Assembly: GCA_964521575.1 (NCBI GenBank) | Contig: CAZFSR010000002.1 | Span: forward strand, 181,852-245,851 | Direction: 5' to 3' | Origin: 79-D21 sp964521575 | GTDB lineage: Bacteria; Synergistota; Synergistia; Synergistales; 79-D21 | Length of the DNA stretch: 64,000 nt | Shown here: piece after piece, positions 7,438 through 15,827 of the stretch | Numbering within the stretch: position 1 is the stretch's first letter | Layout of the letters: the number at the start of each line of letters is the position of its first letter | Translations under genes and position numbers: made by a program | Notes under the pieces: generated by a model | Told to the model about the DNA's origin: nothing | Database searches by the model: none | The model's input: only the letters and a program-made list of their open reading frames with translations

Positions 7438-8190
7438 TCAGATCCTCCCCAGCAGGCGAAGCAGGCCGTCCAGGATCGTCCAGGGATTCGGGGGGCAACC
7501 CGGGATGAAAAGATCCACCGGCAGGAGGCCGCCCACACCCCCGCAGGCTTCTTCCTGCCCGCGGTAGATTCCGCCGGATATCGCGCAGGCTCCCGCGGCG
7601 ATGACGACCTTCGGCGGCGGCAGGGCCTCGTAGGTTTTTTCGAGGGCAAGCTTCATGTTTTCGGTGACGGGGCCGGTGACGAGAAGCCCGTCCGCATGGC
7701 GCGGCGAAGCCACGAACTGGATCCCGAACCGGCCGAGGTCGAAAACCAGCGTGCCGAGGACGTTGGTGTCCGCTTCGCAGGCGTTACAGCCCCCGGCACT
7801 GACCTGCCTCAGCTTCAGGGACCGCCCGAAGAGGGACCTCCTCTTTTCGTCGAGGCCCGAGGCGAGCTCGATTCCCGCCCCCTTCACGACGAGATCTTCC
7901 CTGCGGCTTGCGGCCATCCGGAAATTCCGCGTGAACCGCAAAACCCCCGCCCCGCAGCTTTCGGTGCAGGCCCCGCAAAAAACGCAGCGCCCGAGGTCGA
8001 CCGCGGGCACGCCTTCCTCCAGCCGGATCGCGCCGGTCGGGCAGACCTCGAGGCACGCCCGGCAGCCTGCAGGGCACGTCCCTCGTGTCACGGGAAGCCC
8101 CTGGTAGGATTCGGGCATGGACGGCTCGGCCTCCGGGAAGGGGAAGGTCCGGTATCCCTGGTCCAGCCTCGTTTTCAGCATCCTGAACAT
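7438..8190 (-). CDS. Ehr complex small subunit: ferredoxin domain fused to NuoB-like domain
   Basis: Electron-transfer subunit of a membrane-bound complex-I-like oxidoreductase, 250 aa. Residues 35-85 are a two-cluster ferredoxin with C39-x3-C43-x2-C46-x3-C50 and C69-x2-C72-x2-C75-x3-C79, equivalent to HyfH/HycF. Residues 125-250 are a NuoB/HyfI-type domain with the proximal 4Fe-4S ligands C135, C138, C202 and C232 (GGCNACEAD, AAGACAISGG, IPGCPPNP). In E. coli Hyf these are two separate proteins, so this is a fusion. It is the last gene of a six-gene operon, 12 bases after the large subunit, with GGGGGG as SD. It probably docks on the large subunit at the membrane face. Confidence 0.88.
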   Translation of the reverse strand: MFRMLKTRLDQGYRTFPFPEAEPSMPESYQGLPVTRGTCPAGCRACLEVCPTGAIRLEEGVPAVDLGRCVFCGACTESCGAGVLRFTRNFRMAASRREDLVVKGAGIELASGLDEKRRSLFGRSLKLRQVSAGGCNACEADTNVLGTLVFDLGRFGIQFVASPRHADGLLVTGPVTENMKLALEKTYEALPPPKVVIAAGACAISGGIYRGQEEACGGVGGLLPVDLFIPGCPPNPWTILDGLLRLLGRI

Positions 8191-8202
8191 GAACGGTCCC
8201 CC

Positions 8203-9717
8203 CTAGAGATCATGCCCGCAGTAAGAGAGGTTGAAGCTCTTGTTGCAGAGCGGGAAATCCGAAATTTCCCCGTTCCGGAGGGCCATGGCCAGGCCCGCCC
8301 AGTTGTGGAAGGAGGGATCGACCACCTTGTAGCGCGCGAAGCGCCCCGCGGAATCGGTCAGGGCCACGTGACAGATTTCTCCCCGCCACCCCTCCACCAG
8401 GGACACCGCCACCTGCCCACCGGCCAGCGGACCGGTTTCGGCCCTCGAGGGGCCGCCTCCCGTGTCACCGAGCACCCCCATGATGCCGCTGAAGGAGGAT
8501 TGAAGTTCCTGGTAGCGGACGAGAGCCCGGGCGTCCACGTCCCCCTTCTGGGCCAGGGCCGTGGGAGTTTCGAACCCCGGGCAGGCCGGGTTCGGAAAAT
8601 CGGCACGAACGTCCCGTTTTAAGCCGGAGGCGCGCGCCGCCGGCCCGACAAGCCCCAGGGCAAGGGCATCCTGGCGGGTCACGATGCCGGTCTCCTCGAA
8701 TCTTGCCATGACCGAGGCCGTTTTCCACAGGAGCGAGACGGCCTGGTCCGCATCCCTGAACGCCCGTTCGAGGTGTCCCCTGAAAAGGCCCGTGGATTCC
8801 GGGTTCCAACCCTTCCGTACCCCCCCGGGACAGACCAGGTTCCTCCCGAAACGGTTCCCGCAGAGCATGGCCGTGGCGTTGAGGAAATCTCCCCGGATAC
8901 GCCCGCAGTAGCTTGCGGTCGGCTGGTACCCGACGTCTCCCGCGAGGGCGCCCAGGTCTCCCGTGTGGTTGGCGAGCCGCTCGAGCTCCAGGGCGATGCC
9001 GCGTATCCTCCGGGCCTCCTCAGGGGGACGCGTCCCGGAAAGAGCCTCGATGATCGAGGCATACGCCAGCGAATGGCCGATGGTCGTGTCCCCGGCAAGG
9101 GTCTCCATGAAATGCAGGGTCCTGGAATCCGGCCCCCCGACGAGCGCCCGTTCGATTCCCCTGTGCTGGTAACCGAGCTCGATTTCCAGGTGGAAGACTC
9201 GCTCCCCGTGGCACTGGAACCGGAAATGCCCGGGTTCGATAATCCCGGCATGGACCGGGCCGACCGCGACCTCGTGGACTTCCTCCCCCTCGACGCGGAA
9301 GTAGTCGGCAACCCCGGGCAGGATCGGTTCCCCGTCCTTCCTGCCCCAGGCGTCGAACCCGCTCCTCCAGGAACGGTGGAAACGGATGGGTTTCAGCCAG
9401 GGATGGCCTTCAGGAACGAGACCCCACTGTTCCGCGATCTCCCTTTCAAACCAGTGGGCCTGCGGAACCTCGGGCGTCAGGGAAGGAAAAGTCTCGCGCA
9501 CGGCAGTCCCGCAGAGTTCAAGCTTTCCGCCCCGGTCGTCCGCCAGGACGGCCAGGATAAGGATATCCTCCCCTTCGGGCGTGCCGAAGAGCGCAGAAAT
9601 CCTGAGGCCTGCCCTCACCCTTTCCGCGACGGCCTCCCGGAAACCGGCCGCATCCAGGCGCGGTATCCCGGCAAGGGGACGGCAGTTCGCGTTCCGCATC
9701 TCAAGGAGCCTCGTCAT
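8203..9717 (-). CDS. Ehr complex large subunit (NuoCD/HycE-like) lacking Ni ligands
   Basis: Fusion of a NuoC-like N-terminus (about 1-140) and a NuoD/hydrogenase-large-subunit domain (about 150-504). A real group 4 [NiFe] hydrogenase has CxxC near the middle and DPCxxC at the end. Here the first motif reads AGDT before GH (residues 208-215), with both Cys gone. The C-terminus reads DFPLCNKSFNLSYCGHDL, without a CxxC pair and with lone Cys at 491 and 500. So the protein should not hold a NiFe site. This matches energy-converting-hydrogenase-related (Ehr) complexes, whose substrate is unknown. No HypA-type maturase or endopeptidase is nearby. ATG 9717 overlaps the upstream stop by four bases (ATGA). 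Confidence 0.88.
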   Translation of the reverse strand: MTRLLEMRNANCRPLAGIPRLDAAGFREAVAERVRAGLRISALFGTPEGEDILILAVLADDRGGKLELCGTAVRETFPSLTPEVPQAHWFEREIAEQWGLVPEGHPWLKPIRFHRSWRSGFDAWGRKDGEPILPGVADYFRVEGEEVHEVAVGPVHAGIIEPGHFRFQCHGERVFHLEIELGYQHRGIERALVGGPDSRTLHFMETLAGDTTIGHSLAYASIIEALSGTRPPEEARRIRGIALELERLANHTGDLGALAGDVGYQPTASYCGRIRGDFLNATAMLCGNRFGRNLVCPGGVRKGWNPESTGLFRGHLERAFRDADQAVSLLWKTASVMARFEETGIVTRQDALALGLVGPAARASGLKRDVRADFPNPACPGFETPTALAQKGDVDARALVRYQELQSSFSGIMGVLGDTGGGPSRAETGPLAGGQVAVSLVEGWRGEICHVALTDSAGRFARYKVVDPSFHNWAGLAMALRNGEISDFPLCNKSFNLSYCGHDL

Positions 9718-11180
9718 AGCCCCACGCCTCCCAGGCTCACGGCCGCCGCGGACAGCAGATCCCAGAGGGAACCGGGAATCCACAGGCCGAGCCCGAGTGC
9801 CAGGACAAGCAGCACCGCCGGGGGGAAGACGGACATCAGGGGCTCCCTCGCTGCGGGGCTTTCAGCCGGCCCCAGGGACATTTTCAGGAAAGTCCCCAGC
9901 ATGCCCACGAAAACAAGGGACAAAAACAGCAGGGTGGCGAGGGAGACTACCCAGCGCCCCTGCAGGATGGCCGTCCGGAGGATCACGAACTCGCTCAGGA
10001 AAAGTCCGAACGGCGGTGAACCCGTGATGGCGAGAAATCCAGCAAGCCACAGGATCCCGGTGGCGGGAAGGGCCCGGCGGAGGCCTTGGACGTCCTCGGC
10101 AAGCTTCGAATGGTACGACAGCAGGATGTTCCCGGAAACCATGAAGAGGGCCGCCTTGACCAGCGAATGGACGACTGCGTGGAAAACCGCGCCGAATACC
10201 GCCACGCCGCCGAGCCCCACCCCCAGGGCGAGGATCCCCATGTGCTCCACGCTGGAATAAGCCAGCAGGCGCTTGTAATCGGGCTGCCGCAGGACAAAAA
10301 CCCCGGCAAGCCCCATGGACAGCAGGCCGAAGGCCACCAGGAGCTGCTGGTTGAAGGCCCCGACACCGGCTGCCACGCACAACTGGTGCAGCCTGAGAAT
10401 GCCGAGGAAGGCGCAGTTCAGCAGGGACCCGGACAACAGCGCGGAAACGGGGGAAGGGGCTTCGCTGTGGGCATCCGGAAGCCAGGTGTGCATCGGGGCC
10501 AACCCCATCTTGGTCCCGTACCCGACGAGGAAAAAGAGGCAGGCCATCTTCAGCCAGCGTGTGTGCAGGGTGGAAGCCCGCCCGACCAGGTTGTCGACCG
10601 AGAGATTGTCGAAGCCGCTCGGAAGGGAAACCCCCACGAAAAAGACTCCCATGAGGGCGAGGGCGATGCCGACGGAGCAGATCAGGAGGTACTTCCAGGC
10701 CGCCTCCAGGGACCGCCGGTTGCGGTGGGTGTAGATCAGCGGGGCGCTCGTCAGCGTCGTCGCCTCGATGGCCACCCATTGGAGCCCCAGGCGCCAGCTC
10801 AGGACGGCCAGGGTCATGCTGGCGAAAAAGAGGAGGAAGCACCCGGTGAAAAAGGCTTCCGAGGTGTCCATGAAGTACCAGTCCTCGCCGGTCTCGGCTG
10901 CCGCTACGACCGGTTTCCTCCTGACATGGTCGATGCCGTAGAAGGTGGCGCACAGGAAAAGGAGGCTCGTCACCGACAGGAAAAGCGCCGCGAGCGGGTC
11001 GACCATCAGCCAGGCCCCGGGCTCCCGCTCGGGTCCGATCGCCACGGCCCTTGCCGTGAGAACCGCCTGGAGGACAGCGGTGGCGGCCCATGCAGTCCGC
11101 CTGGCCCTGTCGGAACTTATCGCGAAAGCCAGGATTCCCGCGGCGGCAGGTAAGGCGACGAGGATCCAGAGGCCGTTCAT
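9714..11180 (-). CDS. Ehr complex antiporter-like membrane subunit (HyfF/NuoN-like)
   Basis: Polytopic membrane subunit, 488 aa, homologous to Mrp antiporter/NuoL-M-N proteins and closest in context to HyfF. It contains the proton-channel helix signature GTKMGLAPMHTWLPDAHSEAPSPVSALLSG, with the Lys and the discontinuous helix, then SVEHMGILALG and HAVVHSLVKAALFM. It would pump H+ or Na+ in response to redox chemistry at the peripheral arm. The start at ATG 11180 overlaps the previous stop (ATGA). Confidence 0.88.
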   Translation of the reverse strand: MNGLWILVALPAAAGILAFAISSDRARRTAWAATAVLQAVLTARAVAIGPEREPGAWLMVDPLAALFLSVTSLLFLCATFYGIDHVRRKPVVAAAETGEDWYFMDTSEAFFTGCFLLFFASMTLAVLSWRLGLQWVAIEATTLTSAPLIYTHRNRRSLEAAWKYLLICSVGIALALMGVFFVGVSLPSGFDNLSVDNLVGRASTLHTRWLKMACLFFLVGYGTKMGLAPMHTWLPDAHSEAPSPVSALLSGSLLNCAFLGILRLHQLCVAAGVGAFNQQLLVAFGLLSMGLAGVFVLRQPDYKRLLAYSSVEHMGILALGVGLGGVAVFGAVFHAVVHSLVKAALFMVSGNILLSYHSKLAEDVQGLRRALPATGILWLAGFLAITGSPPFGLFLSEFVILRTAILQGRWVVSLATLLFLSLVFVGMLGTFLKMSLGPAESPAAREPLMSVFPPAVLLVLALGLGLWIPGSLWDLLSAAAVSLGGVGL

Positions 11181-11848
11181 CGGGGTTTTCCTTCCTGGTC
11201 CGCGGTGAAGGGGTCCAGGTCCCGCAGCTCGCTGAACCGGTCCGCGTCGATATGGTCGAATTCCCTGTTGATGTGGAAGAGCAGGATACCCATCAGGAAG
11301 ACACCGACAAAAACGTCGAGCAGGATCCCGAGTTCCACGAGGGCATGCAGCTCGCGGCCGAAACCGAGGCTTGCCGCGTATACCCCGTTTTCCATGACAA
11401 GGTAGCCGAGGACCTGGGTGATGGCTTTCCTTCGGCTGACGATGAGGAAAAGGCCGACGAAAAGCATGTTGAACGCGGCGGCCAGAAGAAGGGTGTCGAA
11501 GCGGGGGCCTTCCGCCGCAAGGTCCACCGAAATCCAGCACGAAAGGGCCAGCAACGCGATACCCGCGATGACGGAAAGGGAGTAACCGACGAAGGGTTCG
11601 ATCTCCCGGCGGATGGCCGCCCGCGAAAGGACCTGGTTCAGGAAAAGCGGGAGGGCAATTCCTTTCAGGATGAACCCCGTGGCCCCGATGAACCAAGCCT
11701 CCGGGTGCAACGCACCGCCTTGCGGAATAAACGGGAGCAGACCCAGGATCATTCCCTGGAAAGCCATCATCCGGATGGAAACGATCAGGCGGTTCGAACC
11801 GAGAAGGAACAGGCAGGAAAGGATGAGGAATCCCGAAAGGATGTTCAC
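11177..11848 (-). CDS. Ehr complex membrane subunit (HyfE-like)
   Basis: Hydrophobic 223-aa protein with about seven helices. It resembles HyfE, the subunit in Hyf/Ehr complexes that combines NuoK-like features. Recognisable stretches include RMMAFQGMILGLLPF, LSVIAGIALLALSCWISVDL and YLVMENGVYAASL, the last with a Glu in a membrane helix as in NuoK. Starts at GTG 11848, two bases after the HyfC-like stop. It forms part of the ion-translocating arm. Confidence 0.82.
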   Translation of the reverse strand: MNILSGFLILSCLFLLGSNRLIVSIRMMAFQGMILGLLPFIPQGGALHPEAWFIGATGFILKGIALPLFLNQVLSRAAIRREIEPFVGYSLSVIAGIALLALSCWISVDLAAEGPRFDTLLLAAAFNMLFVGLFLIVSRRKAITQVLGYLVMENGVYAASLGFGRELHALVELGILLDVFVGVFLMGILLFHINREFDHIDADRFSELRDLDPFTADQEGKPR

Positions 11849-11850
11849 GG

Positions 11851-12768
11851 CTATTCACCCAGGAGTTTCAGGAACAGGGCCATGGCTCCGAGGGCACTGG
11901 AACCGATCAGGAGCTTCGGGACCTGGGAAAGCTTCAGGCGCGCCATGACGGATTCCACGACCCCCACGAGCACCGCCAGGACTCCCATGAACGAGAGAAA
12001 AAGGAGGACCTGAAGCGCCAGCCGGCCCTCGAGGGCCGGCAGGACAAGGTTCACCAGCAGGGCGCAGAAAACCCAGAGTTTCAACGCGGCTCCGTAAAGG
12101 ATCGCTCCCAGGTCCGGCCCGCCGTAATCCAGTACCATGACCTCGTGGACCATCGTCAGTTCCAGGTGGGTGTTGGGGTCGTCGACGGGGATACGGGAGT
12201 TCTCCGCCAGGAGAGAGATGAACCAGGAGCAGGCGACGAGCAGAAGCAGCGCCGACCCGAATTCCCTTTTCCCCACCGCGACGCTCCCCAGGATATCCGC
12301 GAGGGCCGCCTGCCCGGAAAAAATGACCAGGACCAGGATGCCCAGGAAGAAAGACGGCTCACAGAGGGCCGAGAACTGGACCTCCCGGCTGGCGCCCATC
12401 CCCTCGAAGCTCGAGCCCGTGTCGAGGGCGCCCAGCACCGTCGCGAAACGGGCGAGGCCGAGAACATAGGCCAGGAAGACCCAGTCTCCGGGGAACGAAA
12501 GGGGAGCCCTGAGACTTCCCCACGGAAGGATCATCGTGGCGGTCACCATCGCCCCCAGGGAGACGGCAGGAGCCATCCTCGCCACCCGGGTCGTCGTCGA
12601 ACTCCAGGTCGACCCCTTACGCAGGAGCTTGGCCAGGTCGAAATAGGGCTGCAGGAGAGGAGCCCCGCGGCGCCCGGCCGCCATGGCCTTGACCCGGTTG
12701 ATGACGCCCAGAAGGAGCGGGGCGAGGCACCAGGCGGCAAACGGGAGAAGCAGGGAAAAGAGCCTCAT
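11851..12768 (-). CDS. Ehr complex membrane anchor subunit (HyfC/NuoH-like)
   Basis: NuoH/HyfC-type subunit, 305 aa, with about eight helices. It links the peripheral arm to the antiporter arm. Diagnostic motifs are GAPLLQPYFDLAKLLRKG, ENSRIPVDDPNTHLELTMVHEVMVLDYGGPD (the conserved acidic loop) and GSSFEGMGASREVQFSALCEPS. Start at ATG 12768; the ATGA overlap with the upstream stop supports this choice over a long upstream extension of the same frame. Confidence 0.9.
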   Translation of the reverse strand: MRLFSLLLPFAAWCLAPLLLGVINRVKAMAAGRRGAPLLQPYFDLAKLLRKGSTWSSTTTRVARMAPAVSLGAMVTATMILPWGSLRAPLSFPGDWVFLAYVLGLARFATVLGALDTGSSFEGMGASREVQFSALCEPSFFLGILVLVIFSGQAALADILGSVAVGKREFGSALLLLVACSWFISLLAENSRIPVDDPNTHLELTMVHEVMVLDYGGPDLGAILYGAALKLWVFCALLVNLVLPALEGRLALQVLLFLSFMGVLAVLVGVVESVMARLKLSQVPKLLIGSSALGAMALFLKLLGE

Positions 12769-14747
12769 CGGGTGAACGCCCCTTTCAGGACAAGGAGAAC
12801 CAAGAGGGTCACCGCGATATAGAGGACGTAAAGCTGTATCCTGCCGTGCTGCAGGGCGCGGAGGGGCGAAAGGAGCCTTTCCGTCGTCCTGAAAAGCGGG
12901 GCGAAAACCAGTTCCCTGGCCTGGTCCGGCGTATGCGTTTCGTAGGAGGAAAAACCCGGGAAGAGTCCCCGTACCGGCTTTTCTTCCTCCCGGGTGCCCA
13001 GGAGCTTTTCGAACATCCCGGTCAGGGGGCGGGCAAAGGACGAAGCGGTGTACTGCATGCGGGCGGAGGGCCGCGCATACCCGCAATCCCAGGTCACCGA
13101 CACCGTCTCTTCCCGTCCCCGTGCGAGCCGTTTCCTGAGTAGGACCAGGAACGCGGAAACCGCCACAAGAACGGCGGTTGAAACCGACACTGCCAACAGG
13201 GCGCGCCCCGCGCCGATGAAGGGCGCTTCCAGTTCGGCTCCCAGGCCGGGTGCCAGCACGTGGACCGCGGGAGACACGAGGCGGACGGACATAGGGGCCG
13301 CCAAACCCAGGAACAGGCAAAGAGAAGCCAGGGCCACCATCGGGACCGTCATCGGCCAGGGGGACTCATGGCCTCTCGCCTCGGCCCCGCACCTGGGCTC
13401 GCCCAGGAAAACGATGCCGAAACACTTGGCGAAACAGGCCAGCGCCAGACCCCCGATGAGGGAAAGCCCCGCCATTACAGAGGCCGCCAAGAGGATGCCG
13501 CTCGGGCCGCCGTGCAGGGCGGCCCGGAAACCGCCGGAATAGACCAGGAATTCGCTCACGAACCCGTTGAAGGGCGGGAGGGCGGAGATCGCCGCGGAAC
13601 CCACCAGGAAGGCGGCCCCGGTCCAGGGCATCGTTTTCAGCAGGCCACCCATCCTGTCGAGCTCGCCGGTGCCCGTGGCGTGGATGACGCTGCCCGCCCC
13701 GAGAAAGAGCAGACCCTTGAAAAGGGCGTGGTTCAGGACGTGGAGAATGCCCCCTCCGAAACCGAGCGCGACCAGGGCGGGCTGGTTCCAGCTCAAACCA
13801 AGCATTCCCGTCCCGATTCCCATGGCGATGATCCCGATATTCTCGACACTGTGGTAGGCCAGCAGGCGTTTGATGTCATGCTGGGCAAGCGCGAAAAGCA
13901 CGCCCAGCACACCGGAGGCCAGGCCGGCCATAAGAAGGACCAACCCCCAGGACGACGGGATGTCCGCCATGAAGGACAGGAATCGAAGGATTCCGTAAAT
14001 CCCCATCTTGATCATGACGCCGGACATCAGGGCAGAGACGTGGCTGGGAGCCGCGGGATGGGCCTCCGGAAGCCACACGTGGAGCGGGAAGAAACCAGCC
14101 TTTGAACCAAACCCCAGCAGGGCCGTGAAAAAGAGGGTTTCCCTGGCGAACGGCGTGAAGGCGGTGCCCCCGAAGCGGCTGAAATCCAGGGATCCCGCCC
14201 CCTGCCCCAGCACGGCGAAGAAGACGAGCAGGAAAGCCGTCCCGAGATGAGTCGCGACCAGGTAAATCCATGCGGCCTCCCTCACCTGGGGTTTTTCGTC
14301 GTCATGGGCCACGAGAAAGAAGGACGCCAGGGCCATGACTTCCCAGCAGAGGAGGAAAAGGACCCCGTTCGCGGAGACGACGAGCAGAAGCATGCTGGCC
14401 ACCAGCAGGTTCAGGAAGGCCGATGCCGCACCCTTCCCCTTCTCCCTTGCGAGGTAGGAACAACCGTAAAGGCCTGCCAGCGGTGCCAGGAGCAGGATGG
14501 GCAGGCAGAAAAAGGCGGAAAGCCCGTCAAGTGCGATTCGGAAGGACCCCCAGGGAACATTCCAGGGGATCTCGAGGGGTGCGGGGGCATGGCCGGAAAG
14601 AGTGGCAACCACGGGAAAGAGGCCGGATAGGCAGGCGATCCAGAGGCCAGCAGCAGCCACCCGGCAGGAAAGGTTCCCCCGGGGAGAGGCAACGGCGGCA
14701 AGTCCGCTCAAAACCAGAACAAGCGATGAAAAAACCAAGAAACCCAA
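12765..14747 (-). CDS. Ehr complex antiporter-like subunit (HyfB-like), first gene of operon
   Basis: Large membrane subunit, about 660 aa (E. coli HyfB is 672). The proton-pump core has SKAGFFPLHVWLPEAHPAAPSHVSALMSGVMIK and HNALFK-like HVLNHALFKGLLFLGAGS. The C-terminal part has WDCGY and MQYTASSFARPL, typical of the HyfB subgroup, and a final helix. The start is inferred as TTG 14747: AGGAGA lies seven bases upstream, whereas the more upstream ATG-initiated frame would add non-membrane residues without an SD. This gene opens the operon hyfB-C-E-F-G-(H+I). Relative to Hyf, counterparts of HyfA and HyfD are missing. Confidence 0.88.
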   Translation of the reverse strand: MGFLVFSSLVLVLSGLAAVASPRGNLSCRVAAAGLWIACLSGLFPVVATLSGHAPAPLEIPWNVPWGSFRIALDGLSAFFCLPILLLAPLAGLYGCSYLAREKGKGAASAFLNLLVASMLLLVVSANGVLFLLCWEVMALASFFLVAHDDEKPQVREAAWIYLVATHLGTAFLLVFFAVLGQGAGSLDFSRFGGTAFTPFARETLFFTALLGFGSKAGFFPLHVWLPEAHPAAPSHVSALMSGVMIKMGIYGILRFLSFMADIPSSWGLVLLMAGLASGVLGVLFALAQHDIKRLLAYHSVENIGIIAMGIGTGMLGLSWNQPALVALGFGGGILHVLNHALFKGLLFLGAGSVIHATGTGELDRMGGLLKTMPWTGAAFLVGSAAISALPPFNGFVSEFLVYSGGFRAALHGGPSGILLAASVMAGLSLIGGLALACFAKCFGIVFLGEPRCGAEARGHESPWPMTVPMVALASLCLFLGLAAPMSVRLVSPAVHVLAPGLGAELEAPFIGAGRALLAVSVSTAVLVAVSAFLVLLRKRLARGREETVSVTWDCGYARPSARMQYTASSFARPLTGMFEKLLGTREEEKPVRGLFPGFSSYETHTPDQARELVFAPLFRTTERLLSPLRALQHGRIQLYVLYIAVTLLVLLVLKGAFTR

Positions 14748-14844
14748 GATCCCATCTCCTGGTCGCCATATTGTGCAAAGAAAAACCGGCAAGCAAATGA
14801 CGCGGGGATGGTAGCACATTCCATCCCGGAGGTCGACCGTTGCC

Positions 14845-15723
14845 TTACAGCAGCGTCACCGTGAACTTTTCCACGAAACGGTCCGGCCGGTAAGACATCT
14901 TGGCCTCCCTCATCCCCGGGTCACCCATGTCCTCTTCCCGGTTGACCCATGCGAAGGACCCGCAGGAACGTTCAAGGAAAAGCTGGTTCACCGCCTGGTA
15001 AGCGTCCCTGAATTCCGGGGAGGCCTTTTCGAAACGGATCACGACGGTTTCATCGTCCAGCGGCTCCGCCAGCGTGTAGGCCACCATGCGTCCTTCCACC
15101 CGCAAGGCCCCGCCACATAACCCGGGCAGTTTTTCCCAGTCGCGGAGCGTCGCTTCGATGGCCCGGTTTTCCTCTTCCAGCGCCCGCACGCTTCTACAGC
15201 AGCGGATCCGGCACCATTCTTCCTGGAAGGCCAGGATTTCCCCGACGTTTTCCGGCCCGAGGGTCACGAATTCGGGACGGTAAGTATCCATAAAACGCCT
15301 CAGCTTCTGGGCCTTGGTCCGGAAACGGTTTCCCTTCAAGGCGACGAGGTCTTTCACGCGATGGACATATTCCCATTCTTCCCGGGACGGCTCCGTTCGG
15401 ATCCTCCCGGGGAGGGCCTGTTCCCAGAGGTGGGCCAGGGCGGCCGGGACATCCCTGAAAACGGTCCCGGACGGCTTCCCGGCCAGGGAAGCCGCCCAGT
15501 CCACGGCATCCCACTCTCCCACCGGGGCCATGCAAAGCCGCACGGGGAGGTTGGCGCGGACCCACACGATCGGACCGTCCCATGCCCATTCGTAGGCACA
15601 ATTGACATCCCAGCCCCAGAGGCTGGCGAAAGTGTAGTGGGCAGACTTCTCCGGTGTTTTGCCGAAACGCGACCGGTAATTCTCCCTCTTCCCAAGAGAC
15701 AGGGATTCCCAATTCAGTTCCAT
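14845..15723 (-). CDS. DUF2156-type acyltransferase-like protein
   Basis: 292-aa protein of the DUF2156 family, which shares the GNAT-like fold of the C-terminal domain of phosphatidylglycerol lysyltransferase. The pattern includes YRSRFGKTPEKSAHYTFASLWGWD near the N-terminus, HRVKDLVALKGNRFRTKAQKLRRF in the middle, and FAWVNREEDMGDPGMREAKMSYRPDRF at the end. There is no membrane domain, so it is not a complete MprF. Reaction and substrate are unknown; acyl or aminoacyl transfer is a family-level guess. The ATG at 15723 follows GGGAGG at nine bases. Confidence 0.75.
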   Translation of the reverse strand: MELNWESLSLGKRENYRSRFGKTPEKSAHYTFASLWGWDVNCAYEWAWDGPIVWVRANLPVRLCMAPVGEWDAVDWAASLAGKPSGTVFRDVPAALAHLWEQALPGRIRTEPSREEWEYVHRVKDLVALKGNRFRTKAQKLRRFMDTYRPEFVTLGPENVGEILAFQEEWCRIRCCRSVRALEEENRAIEATLRDWEKLPGLCGGALRVEGRMVAYTLAEPLDDETVVIRFEKASPEFRDAYQAVNQLFLERSCGSFAWVNREEDMGDPGMREAKMSYRPDRFVEKFTVTLL

Positions 15724-15827
15724 CCGCGCTTTCCTCCCTTTCGTTCCCAAAACATTGTATGCCAGGAAAGCCCGCGGTGCGGTGATTTCTGCTAGAATCT
15801 GTTGCAAGTGCAAGGGAGGCTGGAACG

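Noticed and set aside
8203..9717. Active [NiFe] hydrogenase large subunit
   Set aside because: Both Ni-binding CxxC motifs are missing.
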